Part shown: piece after piece, positions 12,867 through 26,660 of the stretch
Layout: every line of letters starts with the position of its first letter
Numbering within the stretch: the stretch's first letter is position 1
Origin: Catonia carolina
Taxonomy: Eukaryota > Arthropoda > Insecta > Hemiptera > Achilidae
Direction: 5' to 3'
Assembly (NCBI GenBank): GCA_035578175.1
Contig: JAQMRL010000001.1
Span: 236,793,038 to 236,857,037, forward strand
Length of the DNA: 64,000 nt
The notes under the pieces: model-generated
Database searches by the model: none
Told to the model about the DNA's origin: nothing
What the model saw: only the letters and a program-made list of their open reading frames with translations
Position numbers and translations under genes: made by a program

Positions 12867-13746
12867 TAGTTTATTGTTATTTAGTTGTAGTTAGCTGTAA
12901 TTAAGTTAATATTTGTAATTAGTAATTTGTTAATAAATACTCGTTATAAGTTTAATAGGAAGTTTTATATTTTAGAATTAATCAAATCTTAAAAGAATAT
13001 GGAGTAAACGTCATATAATTGTAAATGGCCGTAAGCCTGTTTTCATTGTAAAATTTAGTTGTTAAAATTATAATTGTAATAATTATTATGTTTAGTTGTT
13101 TGCTACCATGTTAAAGATTAAAACGGACCATTTATATCTACATAAAATAATTTTTTATGCACTCAGTATTGAAAATATTATTTAGTTTCTTTAATTACTT
13201 AAAATATTTATTTTGAAACACGTTAATTGTTTACTATTTCTTTTATTTCCCGCTAAATATGTGAAAAATTCTTCCCCAATGAATATGAGACCAATTGCTT
13301 TTATATTAATCCCTGTGGATAACCACTGTTGCTTTTTGTTTTAAAGAGCCGTTTATCAAAACAAGCTCTGTTAATCTCTGACTCGACTAAATAAAGGCTA
13401 TATTTATGTTAGACTCATGAGATTAATAAATTTATTTAGTGAATTTTATGGTGGTTAAGAGATACAATGTTTGTCAGTTACACCTGTTTACCAATAGTGT
13501 AATACCGCAAATTTTATGTTCCGTATATTTTTGTAAGCCTGTGTAGTATTTGAGAAGTTTTTTATGTATTTATTTTATGGTAATATTAGTCATTCGGCAA
13601 TACAATGGGTTTTAACTTTGTTTAAAATTGTCAAATTTAGGTTGAAATCGAATTCTGTACCTTCCGTTTAATAGGATATACTAATGCGTCCTACTCATTT
13701 GAATGTTGAGTTGCTTTATCACACAATTCAATTTAAAAAAATATAT
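12867..13746. other. AT-rich DNA, no feature seen
   Basis: No supported gene or repeat. Confidence 0.45.
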
Positions 13747-14678
13747 CTGATGTGAAACACTCACACGACTTTCTCTTGCCAATGCAAATAATGAACAATA
13801 TACCTAAAATTAGTATAAAACATTAGAATTAAACAAAAAACTAACCTCAAAAAATATAACCTAATTTTCATCATTAGTGTAAGACGCAAAATGAAAATCA
13901 ACCTTAGTTTTGGGCTTATAACACGAAAAATCACTCTTTCACGCTAAAGTAGGCTCTGCAGAGAAAAATGCTTGAAATAAAAGTTGTAGATCTTTTAATT
14001 TCCTATAAATTTGATTATATACATTTTTGTCGTGAAATGCATACTAAGGCTGAAATATTAAATAAACGTTTTTACAGATTTTTATGAAAAAAAAACAGAA
14101 AATTACTAATTAGCGCTAAACTAAGCGTTATACAAAAAATGTTTGTAATAAAAGTTGTAGGTTTTTAAATAGTCTACAACTTTTATTACATACAATTTTG
14201 CGCTAAAATGCACATTAAGGCGACAATCTTAAAAAACAATTTTTTTTCTACGAGAGCACACCCTTCCCAAGAATTTCAAACGACATGGCGCCTACCCTAT
14301 CTTGTAGAACATAAAAAATGTAGTAAATTAGACGATTTTTAAAAAAAATCGTAGGAGCCGTTTTTGAGAAAATCGCTACTATTACTTTCGGTTGACCGAT
14401 TTTCATGAAAATGTTCGTGACGGGTCCTCTAGTAGTACCTAACTTATGTTTCAAGTTTCAACTTCGTACGATATTCCGTTCTTGAGATATTCTGTTACAC
14501 ACACACACACCAATCGCTGAAAACATTTTTTTGGGTTCAAGGGGTCTGAAAACGTGTAGATCGGCTGAAAACTCGGTTTCGAAAAATCGACATGAAAACA
14601 ATACTTTCCTTCCTATATATTCATATAGGCAAGACAAATACTTTTCTTCCTATATATTCATATAGGCAAGACAAAGTA
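13747..14678 (-). mobile_element. R1 repeat, minus copy
   Basis: Complete copy in reverse. The 40 bp at its far end (tatatattcatataggcaagacaaa) are duplicated in tandem at 14610-14677. Confidence 0.6.
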
Positions 14679-14984
14679 ATAATAAAATAAAATATTAGGT
14701 CTATTCACGAACAGTGAAAGAGAGGTCTCTGTATGTTCAGTACTATTATTAGTAATTCCCCTTACTACCAGAACTATTCTAGTAATTACCATTAATCTTA
14801 AAAGTTAACGCAATAAAGGAGCGTAAGCTTTGAGTTTTTTTCCCATAGGAACAACTGTTTGCGTGGAGAAAACATTATTTTTACGTAGATGTATTCATAT
14901 AACATACAATTTGCAAAAAGTAAAGAAGTCTGTACATTGTGTTCTAATCAAATTGTATTACGCATGATCTTATTATTATTATTA

Positions 14985-15309
14985 TTATCAAGGATTAGGC
15001 ATAAGCCTGTTCCGAACTTACAAACCATCCTGTACTTCTACACAAACACGAGATATTGTAACCCGTACATCTCGACTACTTCCATATTCTTCGAGGTCTT
15101 CCCACCTCCCTTCTTCCAACTGGAACATATTCCGTTACTTTTAAGGGTATTCTGTCCTCTGGCATCCGTTCCAAATATTGCCTCCATTGATTGCGATACT
15201 CCTCCACTTTTTTTATCTGGCTAAATACACCCAACTCAGATCTAATTCCTCGTTTTGTATTAGATCCAGCCTCGAGCAGCCCTTCGCCCTTTTTAAAAAC
15301 ATTACGCAT
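14985..15309 (-). pseudogene. Non-LTR reverse transcriptase C-terminal remnant
   Basis: Minus-strand frame 15076-15309 contains a W-R-Q-Y-L-E-R-M block, then P-x-G-R-R and GRPRRIW, a common end of arthropod endonuclease-reverse transcriptase proteins. No start and no upstream RT domain; a fragment. Confidence 0.6.
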
Positions 15310-16568
15310 GATAATTGTTATAAATTGTTAATTGAATAATGATCTCAATAGAGATTTCTGGACCATGACAATCCCTCGCACAAAAATAAGTGTCTCTAAG
15401 GAGATGTTCGAAGACTGGTAACTTCTAGCTTATCAAAAGTACGGGGGAAATTCTCCCCTTCCATTCACATTACGTTTACACTGACCAGGTATCGATGACC
15501 AATCGTCATTATTATTTATTGTACAAGATTTTTTTCAGTTTTAAACATCTTTATAGAATGTAGTTGTAACATTTTCTCCTGTTTTTTTTATGTCTCTACA
15601 ATCTCTTTGTAGAAGCGAATATAAATACTATCTCATTGTCGTTTAAGTATCTATTTTCACAGACAGTTTCCTCACACTGTTTTGTAATTTATGGTTCTAA
15701 TACATTTAATTCTAGTCCAAACCAATTTTAGAACTCATTTAAGTCGCTTTAACTGATAACACAAACCGAGATGTTTTGTTCAGTTCTATTGTGAACTTCC
15801 TAACTTAAATTATTGTTCTCACTTTAATTGCTGCACTATTGAATAAAGTTTTTGCGTCTTTCTCTATAGTTAAATTTAATATATTTTAGAATTTCACACA
15901 GTATTTCGATTGAGAATATATACAGTAAATGTTATAGCCATCTTATTATTAAATTCTTTTCCTTGTTAAAATTGTAAAAAAAATAATTCAAGTTTAGTAC
16001 ACTAATTTTATTTTCTTTATATTAGGAGAATCATTTCCAGTGAATCATCTACCTGAATCCTATTTTTAACTTTTCTTGAAAATTTAAGTGAACAATTTAT
16101 TAGTTATTCATAAATAATGTTTGTTTGACATTAAAATAAAAATGTTTGTCTATACTTCTAAAATATGAATATGTCACTTTTTTGGTTTGTTTAATTGAGT
16201 TTAATAATTCATGAAAGCTTTTTCATTTCATCGTTAACTTGCTTATCAAAATGAGTTAACCCTTCTGTCTGTTTATAACATGATAGCCTCCGGCTGAGAG
16301 GAACATTATGTGGATTGTAAAACCATTTCAGAAAACATATCTAATTTTTTTTAAGTAACTGAAACTTGCCGGAAATTACGTATTATTATAATACAAAGTA
16401 TTTCGCATGTTTTTGTTCTATTAAATTATTATACAGATAGAGTGTAGTCACTGGATAGTATTGTTTATTACTTGTATTCATAAGTATTTCCTTTTTGTGA
16501 TATAACGCGTCATTTGAGTAAGGCAAAAATACGCCAGTTAGTATATTAAATAAATCAAGTTTGATACA
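15310..16568. other. AT-rich DNA, no feature seen
   Basis: No supported gene or repeat. Confidence 0.45.
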
Positions 16569-16788
16569 GTTGAACACAACTGTATACCTTGGACAATTCG
16601 AATTGGCACAAGCAGCTTCGGTGTTTATCTACTCCATTCTTCGCCCCTCGCCATGCAATGACTGTACAGTCACAAAAGTATACAATCGCTACTTTAATGT
16701 GCGACTCACGCACGGTCACTACGCTTTGTTTTCACTGTTGTTATTAATAATCTGTCAGACATAATGGTGTGACTAATTTGTTCAGTTG

Positions 16789-17432
16789 CCGGCTGCATTG
16801 GCGTAGTTGGTAACGTGCTCGCCTCTCATCATGCGGTCTTGGGATCGAATCCCATTCAGACATGGCATATTTTCATGTTGTTGTTGTTGTTTAGGTCAAC
16901 AGCCGAAAGGCTGGTTTGAACCTCTAGAGGTTTTACTAAGTAAAACGAGGAGTGAGGTGGTTTACCATTGCCTTCCTCACTGAGTGGAAAAGTATGCTTA
17001 TCAGCATGCCGGGCCCTCTGAAAAGCACATATTTTCCACTCTGTAAATGACACCTTCACTTCATTCACCACAGGGTCTGGCTGTACAATGAAATTCATTA
17101 CTTTCAGAGGAGATAACTCTGATTAGTGTCTTTTACACCTCTACCTCTTCTGTTCTTAAATGATTCAGTCATTTAATTGGCTGACCATGTGATAAGAAAC
17201 AGAACTATTTATTTTAGCCCTACAACTAACAGATTGAGTGTAAATAATTTGACACTCTACCTGTCTGTTATGTATTAACGTATAACGTATGTATTAACGT
17301 ATACATAACATAATAATGTATGTATGTATTAACGTATATACGTATAACGTATTTTCATACGTTACAGAAAATCATTTCATCCTTCATCGTCTGCATTAGC
17401 AGTAATTTCAAAACAGTCGGACGTTTAAAAAA
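16789..17432 (+). repeat. S2 SINE split by an R2 insertion
   Basis: SINE head at 16789-16875 (ggctgcattggcgtagttgg, B-box-like ggatcgaatccc), tail at about 17343-17432. The copy at 12576 is continuous over the same join, so R2 arrived later. Short aacgtat repeats lie beside the tail. Confidence 0.65.
16876..17272 (+). repeat. R2 repeat, plus copy, nested in S2
   Basis: Begins with a (TTG) run and ttgtttaggtc, ends at ctgtctgttatg. Near full length and close to the copies at 8861 and 49524. Confidence 0.65.
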
Positions 17433-17743
17433 ATAATAAATAATTTGTTCAGTTAGTTGCGTGCGTCTGTAGAATATAGTTTAGTGAGTTTCTGCTGTTT
17501 AGTTATTGTAATTTATAGGCTAATTTAAATTTTTACTGGGAGAAATTAAATACATTTTTTTAAAATGAAATAATTATTTTTATGTTGGTACATTGAAATA
17601 AGGTTTAGGCATTTGCGTACATTAAAATTTGTAGACCTTGTTGAAAGAATAGGTTTACTTTAATGAATTGATATTTATACTTTATGTGGAACTGTGTGTA
17701 CACATAGAGCAAGAGTTGTGCCAATTCGAATTGTCCACAGTAT

Positions 17744-18484
17744 AAATTGCTTACTACAAGCTTCATTTACTCCTGAACGAAAATACGTTGATATCCAATT
17801 TTTTGCCTATCCTTTACTTGCATTCAGTTGTACGACCAATTACAAATTTTTAAAAAAAATCAGTGGCTACCTAACTTTACTGAGATTTTGACTTTTTAAG
17901 TCGTGACATTTGATACGTCTGGTTTCAATCATATTAGACACTGCGTAGATCTTTGAAGAATCTAATGTAAAAAAGAATTAGCCGACCCCGCCTTACTTTA
18001 AAGTAAAACTAAATAGTGAAAACCATTCTCGCTTTATTTCGAGAAGTAAATCATTTTTAAAAATACGATATTAATTTGCAATATTTACTTAGTTATGAAA
18101 CTACTACCTAGAAAATCAGTCGTTTTGTGAAAATCATTCGCCCAGTTTTGATAAATAAGTGAACTTTTATTAACATGTAAAATAATGTACATTGTATTAT
18201 CACATACTTATTTTCGTATAGGAATTGGGAAGGTTATGCTACTGCGCTAAACGCAAATGGGGGCCAACCAGAAATTCACTTGGATTGGTCAAGGGAAACT
18301 ATGCGAAAGTTTTGACTATTATTAGCTATTATTCGGAATGCTTTGAGTTGTTGGCGTGGAAAGAAAGATTAAACGGTTTTCAAAGGTGATGTTCCAGCGT
18401 ATTGTGTATTTTTGCATCTGACTATTTCCACATTAATTTCCATTATAGACTATAAAGGGTCTCATGGATCTAAATGAGTGATGA
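17744..18484. other. AT-rich DNA, no feature seen
   Basis: No supported gene or repeat. Confidence 0.45.
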
Positions 18485-18575
18485 AAACATACCAAACTTT
18501 CCTGGAAATCGAACTCGGGATCCCTGGCTTCGAAGCCAGTTGCACTGACCACTACACCACGGGCCGGCCGTATTG
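18485..18575 (-). repeat. tRNA-like SINE head (S3-like)
   Basis: The reverse strand reads like a tRNA head: gtgtagtggtcagtgcaactgg, then a B-box-like ttcgattcc-type sequence. Related to heads at 27935-28012 (minus) and 60071-60150 (plus). Not a functional tRNA. Confidence 0.5.
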
Positions 18576-18689
18576 GTGATAGTTTGTTGCGGCTCTTATG
18601 TTTTTGTAAGTTATGCATGGAGGCCAGACACTCCTATGAGAAAACTGAGGAGTTTTGAATTTCGGAAAACCATGCGTGAATTAAAATGG

Positions 18690-18850
18690 AATTTTCCCGC
18701 CTCAGCAGATAGCGTGCTACTGGGCAAAATGGTGGTCCCGGTTTCAATTCCCTTCTAGGATCTGAAAGATTATATATGTCCAAACCCACCGTTCCTTAAC
18801 CCGGAGAAATCACCCATGACCAACATGTTGATGCGACTTCAAATAAACTT
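18690..18850 (+). repeat. Degenerate tRNA-like SINE
   Basis: Contains a tRNA-like head (gcctcagcagatagcgtgc), a B-box-like ggtttcaattcc and a tail ending gatgcgacttcaaataaa, as in S1. Confidence 0.45.
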
Positions 18851-19674
18851 TATAAAATGGGTGGGCACGAGACTAGTACAATATAAATAATTATAAATAG
18901 GCCTGCAGAAGTTTAAAAAATGTTATGGTGTTAAAAGAAAATTTTTAAAGCAGGTAAGCTTTTTATTATAAAATAAACAAGATCTTTTAATTTTACGTTA
19001 AAATTTTGAAATATTTTCCTTCTAACGTAGTGTTAATTAAAAAAAGCAATAATGTGTTTAATATTTTCAAGTATAAGCCGTGAGAAGTTAGGTGTAAAGT
19101 GATTGAGGAAAATGAAAGGTGGTTGGAAAATGTAGGGTGGTGGAATTTGCCACTTTCTCTACTACCTTGTTAATTCTTTTAATAATTTTAATCTTCAACA
19201 GTATTTCGTTTCAAGTAAGAAAGTTAGAAAATTACACAGTTTTAATTTTAGCTTTTCCTAGAATACAGTATCCCTAATTTTTAAATTATTAGGTAATAAT
19301 ATTAAGGTTGAATTTTCAACAATATTTTTAACTTGCTTAAAATATTAATAAGAGTGAGGTTGTGCGACTGATATTAGTTCAGTTACGTTAGAAATGTCGG
19401 AAAACTTGCACTCATGTGTTTCAAGATCTCAGTTTTGTTTATCGTGCTGTATAACTTAAAAAGAAATGTCATAGAACTTCCATTTATGTGTTAAAAGATT
19501 AGAATTTTATTAATCTCGTAGTAATTTTTAATTGAAATGTTTAAAAAAATGTCACAAAACAGGGTACTCATGTGTTTTAAGATTATAGGTAATTTGATTT
19601 ATCGTGCAGTATTTTGATTAAAATGTTAAAAGTTTGTTGAACTTCAGTTCTATTGTGAAATACGTATATGGATT
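18851..19674. other. AT-rich DNA, no feature seen
   Basis: No supported gene or repeat. Confidence 0.45.
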
Positions 19675-20470
19675 TGAATACGAGACAGTGGTTACCGGTT
19701 TACTTTGATGGTGTTGTTTGGGTCTTCAGCCGAAAGGCTGGTTTGAACCTGTAGAGGTTTTACTTAGTAAAACGAGGAGTGAGATGGTTTACCGTGCCTT
19801 CCATACTGAATGGAAAAGTACGCTTATCAGCATGCCGGGCCCTCTGAAGAGCACATATTTTCCACTCTGCAAATGACACCTTCACTTCATTCACCATAGG
19901 GTCTGGCTGTATAATGAAATTCATTACTTTTAGAGGAGATAACTCTGATTAGTGTCTTTGACACCTCTACCTCTAACTCTAACTCTGTTCTTAAATGGTT
20001 CAGTCATTTAATTGGCTGACCATGTGATAAGAAACAGAACTATTTATTTTAGCCCTGCAACAAACAGATTAAGAGTAAAAAATTTGACTCCACTTTGATG
20101 GTAGAAGTTTAATTAAACATACTCTCTCAAGACCCTGTGGTGAATGAAGTGAAGGTGTCATTTGCAGGGTGGAAAGTAGGTGCTTTTCGAAGGGCCTGGC
20201 ATGCTGATAAGCACTTTTCTACTTCGTGAGGAAGGTAGTTGTAAAACTCCTCACTCCTTGTTTTACTTAGTAAATCCTCTATTGATTCAAACCAGCCTTT
20301 CGGCTGTTGACTTTAAGAACAACAATGTCTCAAGAATGGTCAGCCTGAGACTATACAAGACTGCACCTCATTTACATGCCATATATTGAGTTATCATCGA
20401 CATCTCATTGAGTCATGAGGTTGATTATTGTTCTTAAATTGAACAGATTAAAACATGCCTACGTTAGGGA
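19675..20470 (+). repeat. S4 SINE broken up by R2 copies
   Basis: S4 words occur before and after the insertions: acagtggttaccggtttact at about 19685, tttaattaaacatactctct at 20110, and the tail from 20330 (aagactgcacctcatttaca ... ttcttaaattgaacagatt). Compare the continuous copy at 63709-64000. An R2 plus copy and a truncated R2 minus copy (about 20130-20330) lie within. Confidence 0.55.
19713..20091 (+). repeat. R2 repeat with 11-bp target duplication
   Basis: The R2 copy is bounded by the same 11 bases, ACTTTGATGGT, at 19702-19712 and 20092-20102. These bases occur once in the uninterrupted S4 copy near 63855. This fits target-primed insertion and supports R2 being a SINE-like retroposon. 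Confidence 0.65.
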
Positions 20471-21801
20471 TAAAAATAAATAAAAACAGCAGTTATAAAT
20501 TTTATAAAGGGTAAGAAGAACATGAACAATTTATTAAAGGTAAAGACAGAAAGATTATAGTGACAGCCGAGTTATCCGTAAACAGTATACAGTATTGTTT
20601 TATCTGAGCTTTTGAGTACGTGTATAAAACACGAATGGCAGACACGGAACATCTAGGGGAAATCAATGATGCACGATACTGAAGTGGATTTATTGCACAA
20701 TATTAAAGGTCAAAAGGTAACTCCCTTACATTCTTACTCCCTCTTTTATTTCTACCCCTTTAGATGTGTAAAAAATACAAAATATTTTAAAGTGTAGTAT
20801 TATTAATTAAATCGCGGTGCTTTCAAAAAGCAAAATAATTTGACTGGATTCGTTTTTAAGTGGTTTAAAAAGTAAACTTATGAATTTTTAAAAATAAAAC
20901 CATTTAGGTAATGACCTAAATGGTTTTTGTTTTTTGTACTTGTACAAAAAATAATCCTGAAAGGCTAAACTCCAAACAAGCTAAATATTAATAATTTTTT
21001 TTTTACTTAACGGTACATGGAATGCCTATCTCCGTAATGTTAATGTAAGGAACATATTCTCAAAAACTGTTAGAGTTATCGTGTCCAATTTTCTTGTGGT
21101 TACTTTTCAGGCTATTTTACACCCACAAAGTTAGTAGCATCTTGACATATTGCTAGTAAGATAAATTTTTTTTTTAATTACCACTTTTGAAAATCATAAC
21201 TTTTTGCATATTGATGTGAAAAATAAATATTTAAACACATTATTTTACGGTAACATTAACTCAGTACATTGAAATTTATGGTATGACAGGCTGTGCAAAA
21301 ATTGCAATAAAATCCATTCACAGTTGGCCGAGAAAATGTTTCTTATGGGTCAAATATTGCTATTTACGGGAAACGAAAAACTAAAAGCGAACACAAATTA
21401 TACGTTAAAGAATTCAATATGTTATTTTTTACAGTTCAGAGGTTAATATATTATATTCGTAGGTGGTCTGGTGCTAACACAAAGTTTTAAAACTAAAAAT
21501 ATCGCGAAAAAAATATGTATCGTCATTCAAAAAAAGAGAGATGTTATGCAAATGGTAACGTTTAAATAATAACGTAAGGATTCAACATAGTTTTAATTTA
21601 AAAAAAACTGCAAAAACCCCAACAAATTATAGCTACCTTTATAGTTGGATGTAGAAAACTCTGAATTTTAATTATTTGCAAAATAAAATTTTCAATTTCT
21701 TTCATTCCGGGTATCCTTAAATAAAACATTTTGCTTACGATCTAAGATTAGATAAGTAATTACGACCTGTAATATCCGGACGTATGTACAAACTAGTTTT
21801 T
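20471..21801. other. AT-rich DNA, no feature seen
   Basis: A short local inverted repeat around ggtaatgacctaaatggttttt (20905-20935); otherwise nothing supported. Confidence 0.4.
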
Positions 21802-22698
21802 GCTTTCTCTTGCCTATATGAATATATAGGAAGGAGTGTATTGTTTTCATGTCGATTTTTCGAAATCGAGTTTTCACCGGATCTACACGTTTTCTGACCC
21901 CTGAACCCAAAAAATATGTTTTTAGCGATTGGTGTGTGTGTGTGAACAGAATATCTCAAGAACGGAACATCGTACGAACTTGAAACTTGAAACTTAAGTT
22001 ACATACCACTAGAGGACCCGGCACGAACATTTTTTTTTAAATCTGTCAATCGGAAGCAGTAGTTTATTCGTATCATTTTTCACTTTTTGGGATTTGCGTA
22101 AAAACGGCTCCTACTTTTTTTAAATCGCCTCGTTTACTTAATTATATTCGCTCTACTAGATAGGTTGGGTGCATTTCTGCTGAAATTCTTGAAGAGGTTT
22201 TGTCGTAAAAAATTGTTTTTTTAAGATTGCGACTTAAATATGCATTTTAGCGCAAAAATGTATATAATAAAAGTTGTAGACAATTTAAAATCCTACAACT
22301 TGTATTTCAAATATTTATTTGTATAACGCTTAGTTTAGCGGTAATTTGTGATTTTCTATTTTTTTTCTCACGAAAACGTATAAATAAATCGATTTTTTAA
22401 GATTTCAGCCTTAGTATGCATTTTACGACAAAAATGTATATAATCAAATTTATAGGAAATTAAAAAATCTACAACGTTTATTTAAAACATGTTTCTCTAC
22501 AGAGCCTAGTTTAGCGTGAAAGAGTGATTTTCCGTATTTTTAAGCCAAACTGAAGTCGATTTTAATTTTGCTTCTTCCACCTATGATTAAAACATGGTTT
22601 TGTTTTTTGAGGTTAGTTTTTTGTTTATTACTGACGTTGAGTTATATTGGGGCATTTTTGCATTGGCAAGAGAAAGTCATGTGAGTGTTTCACACCAG
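21802..22698 (+). mobile_element. R1 repeat, plus copy
   Basis: Complete copy: CTTTCTCTTGCC start, palindrome with atgaatatatagg, short TG run, end GGCAAGAGAAAGT and a hairpin ending at about 22698. Confidence 0.65.
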
Positions 22699-24236
22699 AT
22701 TTTTCTAGTATGTACTGATGTAGGCGTACTGTAAGTAAATTTTTTTAACCAATTTTACTTTTTGTATTTTAAAGAGTTCAGGATACAAATGCTAAGCCAA
22801 TAGAAACGTCTAAACTAAGCGTTCATCAACAAACGCACTCATTATTTTTAGCTCTTCAGCGATTTATCAATAGTCTTGTGATATCCTGATTTTTCCATAT
22901 GTGGATCTGCTGGTCGTCATTTGAGTCCGGATGTGACAAGTTTGTACTGTAAAAAGTTCCATTTATTAAATTTCAAAATAAATTGTTGTAATGTAATTAT
23001 TTATTTATTCAATAATCTTATATAACTTTAAAAGAATGGCGCTACAGATAAACTGTTATAAAAATGACTGTCTGTGGATAACGCGTAATACTGTATATCT
23101 GGTCATAAAAAAGAATGATATTACATTTCATAATAATAAACTACCTAGGTAATTTTACTAAACTTTATGTTATAAGTTACACATTTATCGTGCAATTAAG
23201 TTTTCATTTTATTAAAAAATAAAATTTTATTTTATTTTTTATACCAGTGTTAGTAAATTGACGTTGATATGAATGACACCTTTTGATATACCCGATTTTA
23301 ATGACCATGTGGTAGAAATTTTTACAGTTTTTTAAAGTTGTTATTGCAACAATGTTCTTTAAATAATAATGATTTTGAATTTGTTATTAATTATAGTATT
23401 AAATTATTTAAATATTATTATTAATTTGGATGTTTATTGTGTTATGTTTTAAATTTATTTATCGAACTAATTTTGTTGTAAAATTGACAAGGCTAAATTT
23501 ATTACTTGTCGTTTTTGAATGGGGATTATAATGAGTATGTCCTGAAGGGTTATTACATATGTGTAAATATTCCCATTGAAAATTATTTGAATATCAGTTA
23601 AATATAGAATTTATTTATGATAATTGCTGTAAATTATCACACCTTTGTCCGGGCTTCAAAATAGAAACTTAATAATTTTTTATATTAATTACTGTTATAA
23701 TGTATTGTTAAACCTTGTACATTACCATGGATTTCTGTTAACCTTGTTATTAAAGTACGTACATTGTCTAGTGTTGGGCAAAAGAAGCCCAATTTATCGT
23801 TTACAATAGATAAAGGTATACCACAGGCTGTAATAATTACATTTTAATCTTCTGTTACTACAAAATGGCGATATAAACTTTGTAATCACTTTCATATCTG
23901 GTTTATTAATTGATCAAATTCGGATATATTGAGTGCTAATGTTTATTCCGGGTTCTTTCAGGATCTAGTTATTTCTTAATAATAAAACTTAATTTTAAGT
24001 TTATAACAAATACTCGGTATTTTTAAACAGATTAATTACTTACAATAATTATTACAGTTAACAACTAGATAATTAAACTAAAGAACTTAATAACAGACTA
24101 AATTTGATACACAACATTGATACAGTATCATTGATACACAAGGTTCTATAATTTAAAAGAAATTTAATCAAAAGGAAATATATCCATTTGCAATCAATTG
24201 AATAATTAATTCCTTATCACCCGATAACAATTTATA
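22699..24236. other. AT-rich DNA, no feature seen
   Basis: No supported gene or repeat. Confidence 0.4.
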
Positions 24237-24840
24237 AACCTTTCAGTGCCGAAACAATCAATATTTAAAAGTTTGATGTAAAATGTCATTTACAAAATGT
24301 AAAATCCATTTGTAAAATGCCAATGGTATACAAAAAATGCCAGCCCTTCTTTCGAAAACTTGTAGGCGTAAGCCTGCCATTGCCGACCAAAATTTCAATG
24401 TTACAGAAAAATAAAATTTCCTTTAAAAATTAATTTTTATTGTGTTCATAGAAAAGACAAATCGTTCTAACACTAAACATATTCAAAATAAGTTTCTTTT
24501 AGTTTATTTTAAGTCGCATCAACAGCTTGGTAATTAGTAACTACTGTGGGTTTTGGTACCTTAACGGTGGTTTTAACGTGTTGAAATTTCCAGACCCTAG
24601 CCGGGGATTGAACCCGGGACCTTTCGCTTTGTAGGCTAGCGCGCTAGTCACTACGCCACGGAGGCGGTTTCAAAATACATTATTCCATTAATTTTTGTTT
24701 AAACGTTTTATTTGAAATGTTCGGTTATCCGGACATTGGCGTTTTATGCATAACTTACGGATGTCCGGTAAACCGGATGTTATCACTACATAAAATATAT
24801 AGACGTCCTGTTTTCCGGACGTTGTTACTGAAAGGATTAA
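24237..24840 (-). mobile_element. piggyBac-type MITE, inverted copy with the same internal SINE
   Basis: Reverse of the element at 5093-5667. Ends are CCTTTCAGTGCCG and GTTACTGAAAGG with TTAA kept at 24837-24840 and decayed at the other side. The S1 SINE (24490-24668, minus) sits at the same internal position as in the other copy, so it was present before the element spread. Confidence 0.65.
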
Positions 24841-25740
24841 ATATGCTTGTCACTAAGAAACTACTTCAATACACAACGCACAAACGGGTTTTGACTAACT
24901 CACTTCACACTGTTTAAAACAACACTTACTAACTAAGCAAAGGGTCGGCCCTATTTGTAATAAACAACTGTAGAACCTTTTCGAAGTATAAAGAACATAG
25001 TAGAATATTCTACCGTTTTATGTTTTATTCGACCTTTAAGTGTCATTGAACGCTATTAAGGAAAACTGTTTCCTGAGAATTTTTATTAATTACAGTTTTG
25101 TTAAATCCAGTACTTAAAAGATATAAAGGGTTTAGTTATTTTCATAAAAAATGGAATCGCGAATTCTTTAAGTCAACTAGAAAGACAGCACTATTTAAGA
25201 GCTCAAGGTCATCCACACAAAAGAGGTGCTCAATATAGACCAAACTGTCCAGCCGGCATAAGTCGTATTATTAATGACCCCGTTTAAAAATATCATTTTG
25301 GAATTTGTTTGTTAGTAAGGTGAAAATAATAACTTTTAAGAAGTTCAAAGATTGATATAGCTTAAAAAAATAAGTTTTTGTTTAGTACGAGTAATTTCAT
25401 TGGGAATAACAATTCCAGGAGAGGTTTTTATGACACTTATCAGTGTTATCTCATCTGGAAGTACTAATTAATTTCACTGTAAAACCGCATCTTGTTATAA
25501 ATTAAATGAATGTGTCATCTGCAGGATAGGAAGTGCGCGAGGTTTGGCTTTTTGAGAAGCCCAATAAGAACAGCTTGGTAAATCAACAAACGACTACCAT
25601 CTAAGGATTTAAACCAGCCTTTTGACTTTTAACTCTACATAAATAAATAAATCTTTATTTGTCAGTGACCCGATAAGAAAAAGACATTGTCAAATACAAT
25701 ACAATATACTCGTACCTAATACGTATCATAATAAGATTTT
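24841..25740. other. No gene; a decayed R2-like stretch
   Basis: About 25500-25630 resembles a worn minus-strand R2 copy (gtcatctgcaggataggaag ... aaaccagccttttgac). The rest is featureless. Confidence 0.35.
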
Positions 25741-26660
25741 AATTTCTCTTGCCCTGTGTGAATATATGTAGGGAAGGAAACTATTGTTTTCATTTAGATT
25801 TTGCAAAATTGAATTTTTCACCGGAAATAGATACAAGTTTTCAGGCTCCCTGAACCCAAAAAACATGTTTTCAGCGATTGTTCCATGCATGTGTGTATGT
25901 GTGTGTGTGTGAACAAAATATCTCAAGAATGAAATATCGGACAAAGTTGAAATTTTGGACGTAAGTTAGTTTCCATAAAAGGACCAGATACGAATATATT
26001 TATCAAAATCTGTCCACCGGAAGTAGTAGTTTATTAGTTTATATTAATTTTTTTGCTATTTTCTCGAAAACGGCTCCTAAGATTTTTTTTAATTGACATT
26101 ACTATATTTTTTATACTCTGCAAGACAGGATAAGCGCCATGTAGGCTATGATAAAATTCTTGGGGAAACTGTGCTCTCGTAGAAAAAAATATGTTTTCTT
26201 TAAGATTGCGGCCTTAATATGCATTTTAGGGCAGAAGTGTTTTAATTAAAGTTGTAGAATAGTTAAAAACCTACAATTTTTATTTCGAACAATTTTGTAT
26301 ATTGCTTAGTTTGTAAGTGGTGATTTTCAGGGTTTTTTCTATAAAATTTGTAAAAATTGAAATTTTTTTAAGATTCTGGCCTTAGTATGTATTTTACAAC
26401 AGGTATAATCAAAGTTATAGGTAATTAGAAGCCTACAATTTTTGTTTGAAGAATTTTTCTCTACAGAGGCAAGTTGAAAGGCAATTGTGATTTTCCGTAT
26501 TTTAAAGTTCTGTAGAGGTTGATTTTCATTTTGCGTCATTTACTCATGATTAAAATTAGGTTATGTTTTTCATTTTATACTTTTTACTCATGAATAAAAA
26601 TAGGTTATATTGTTCTTTATCTACACTGGTATGAGAAAGTCGTGTGAGTGTTTTACCCTA
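25741..26660 (+). mobile_element. R1 repeat, diverged copy
   Basis: Recognisable along its length but more diverged than the others, so probably older. Confidence 0.55.

Larger units (their letters stand above)
16585..17743. mobile_element. Inverted-repeat transposon containing nested SINE and R2
   Basis: A left arm (GGACAATTCGAATTGGCAC, about 16590-16610) and a right arm (GTGCCAATTCGAATTGTCC, about 17717-17737) are exact complements over 19 bp, with TA-rich flanks. The interior holds an S2 SINE split by an R2 copy. No transposase frame. Confidence 0.5.
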
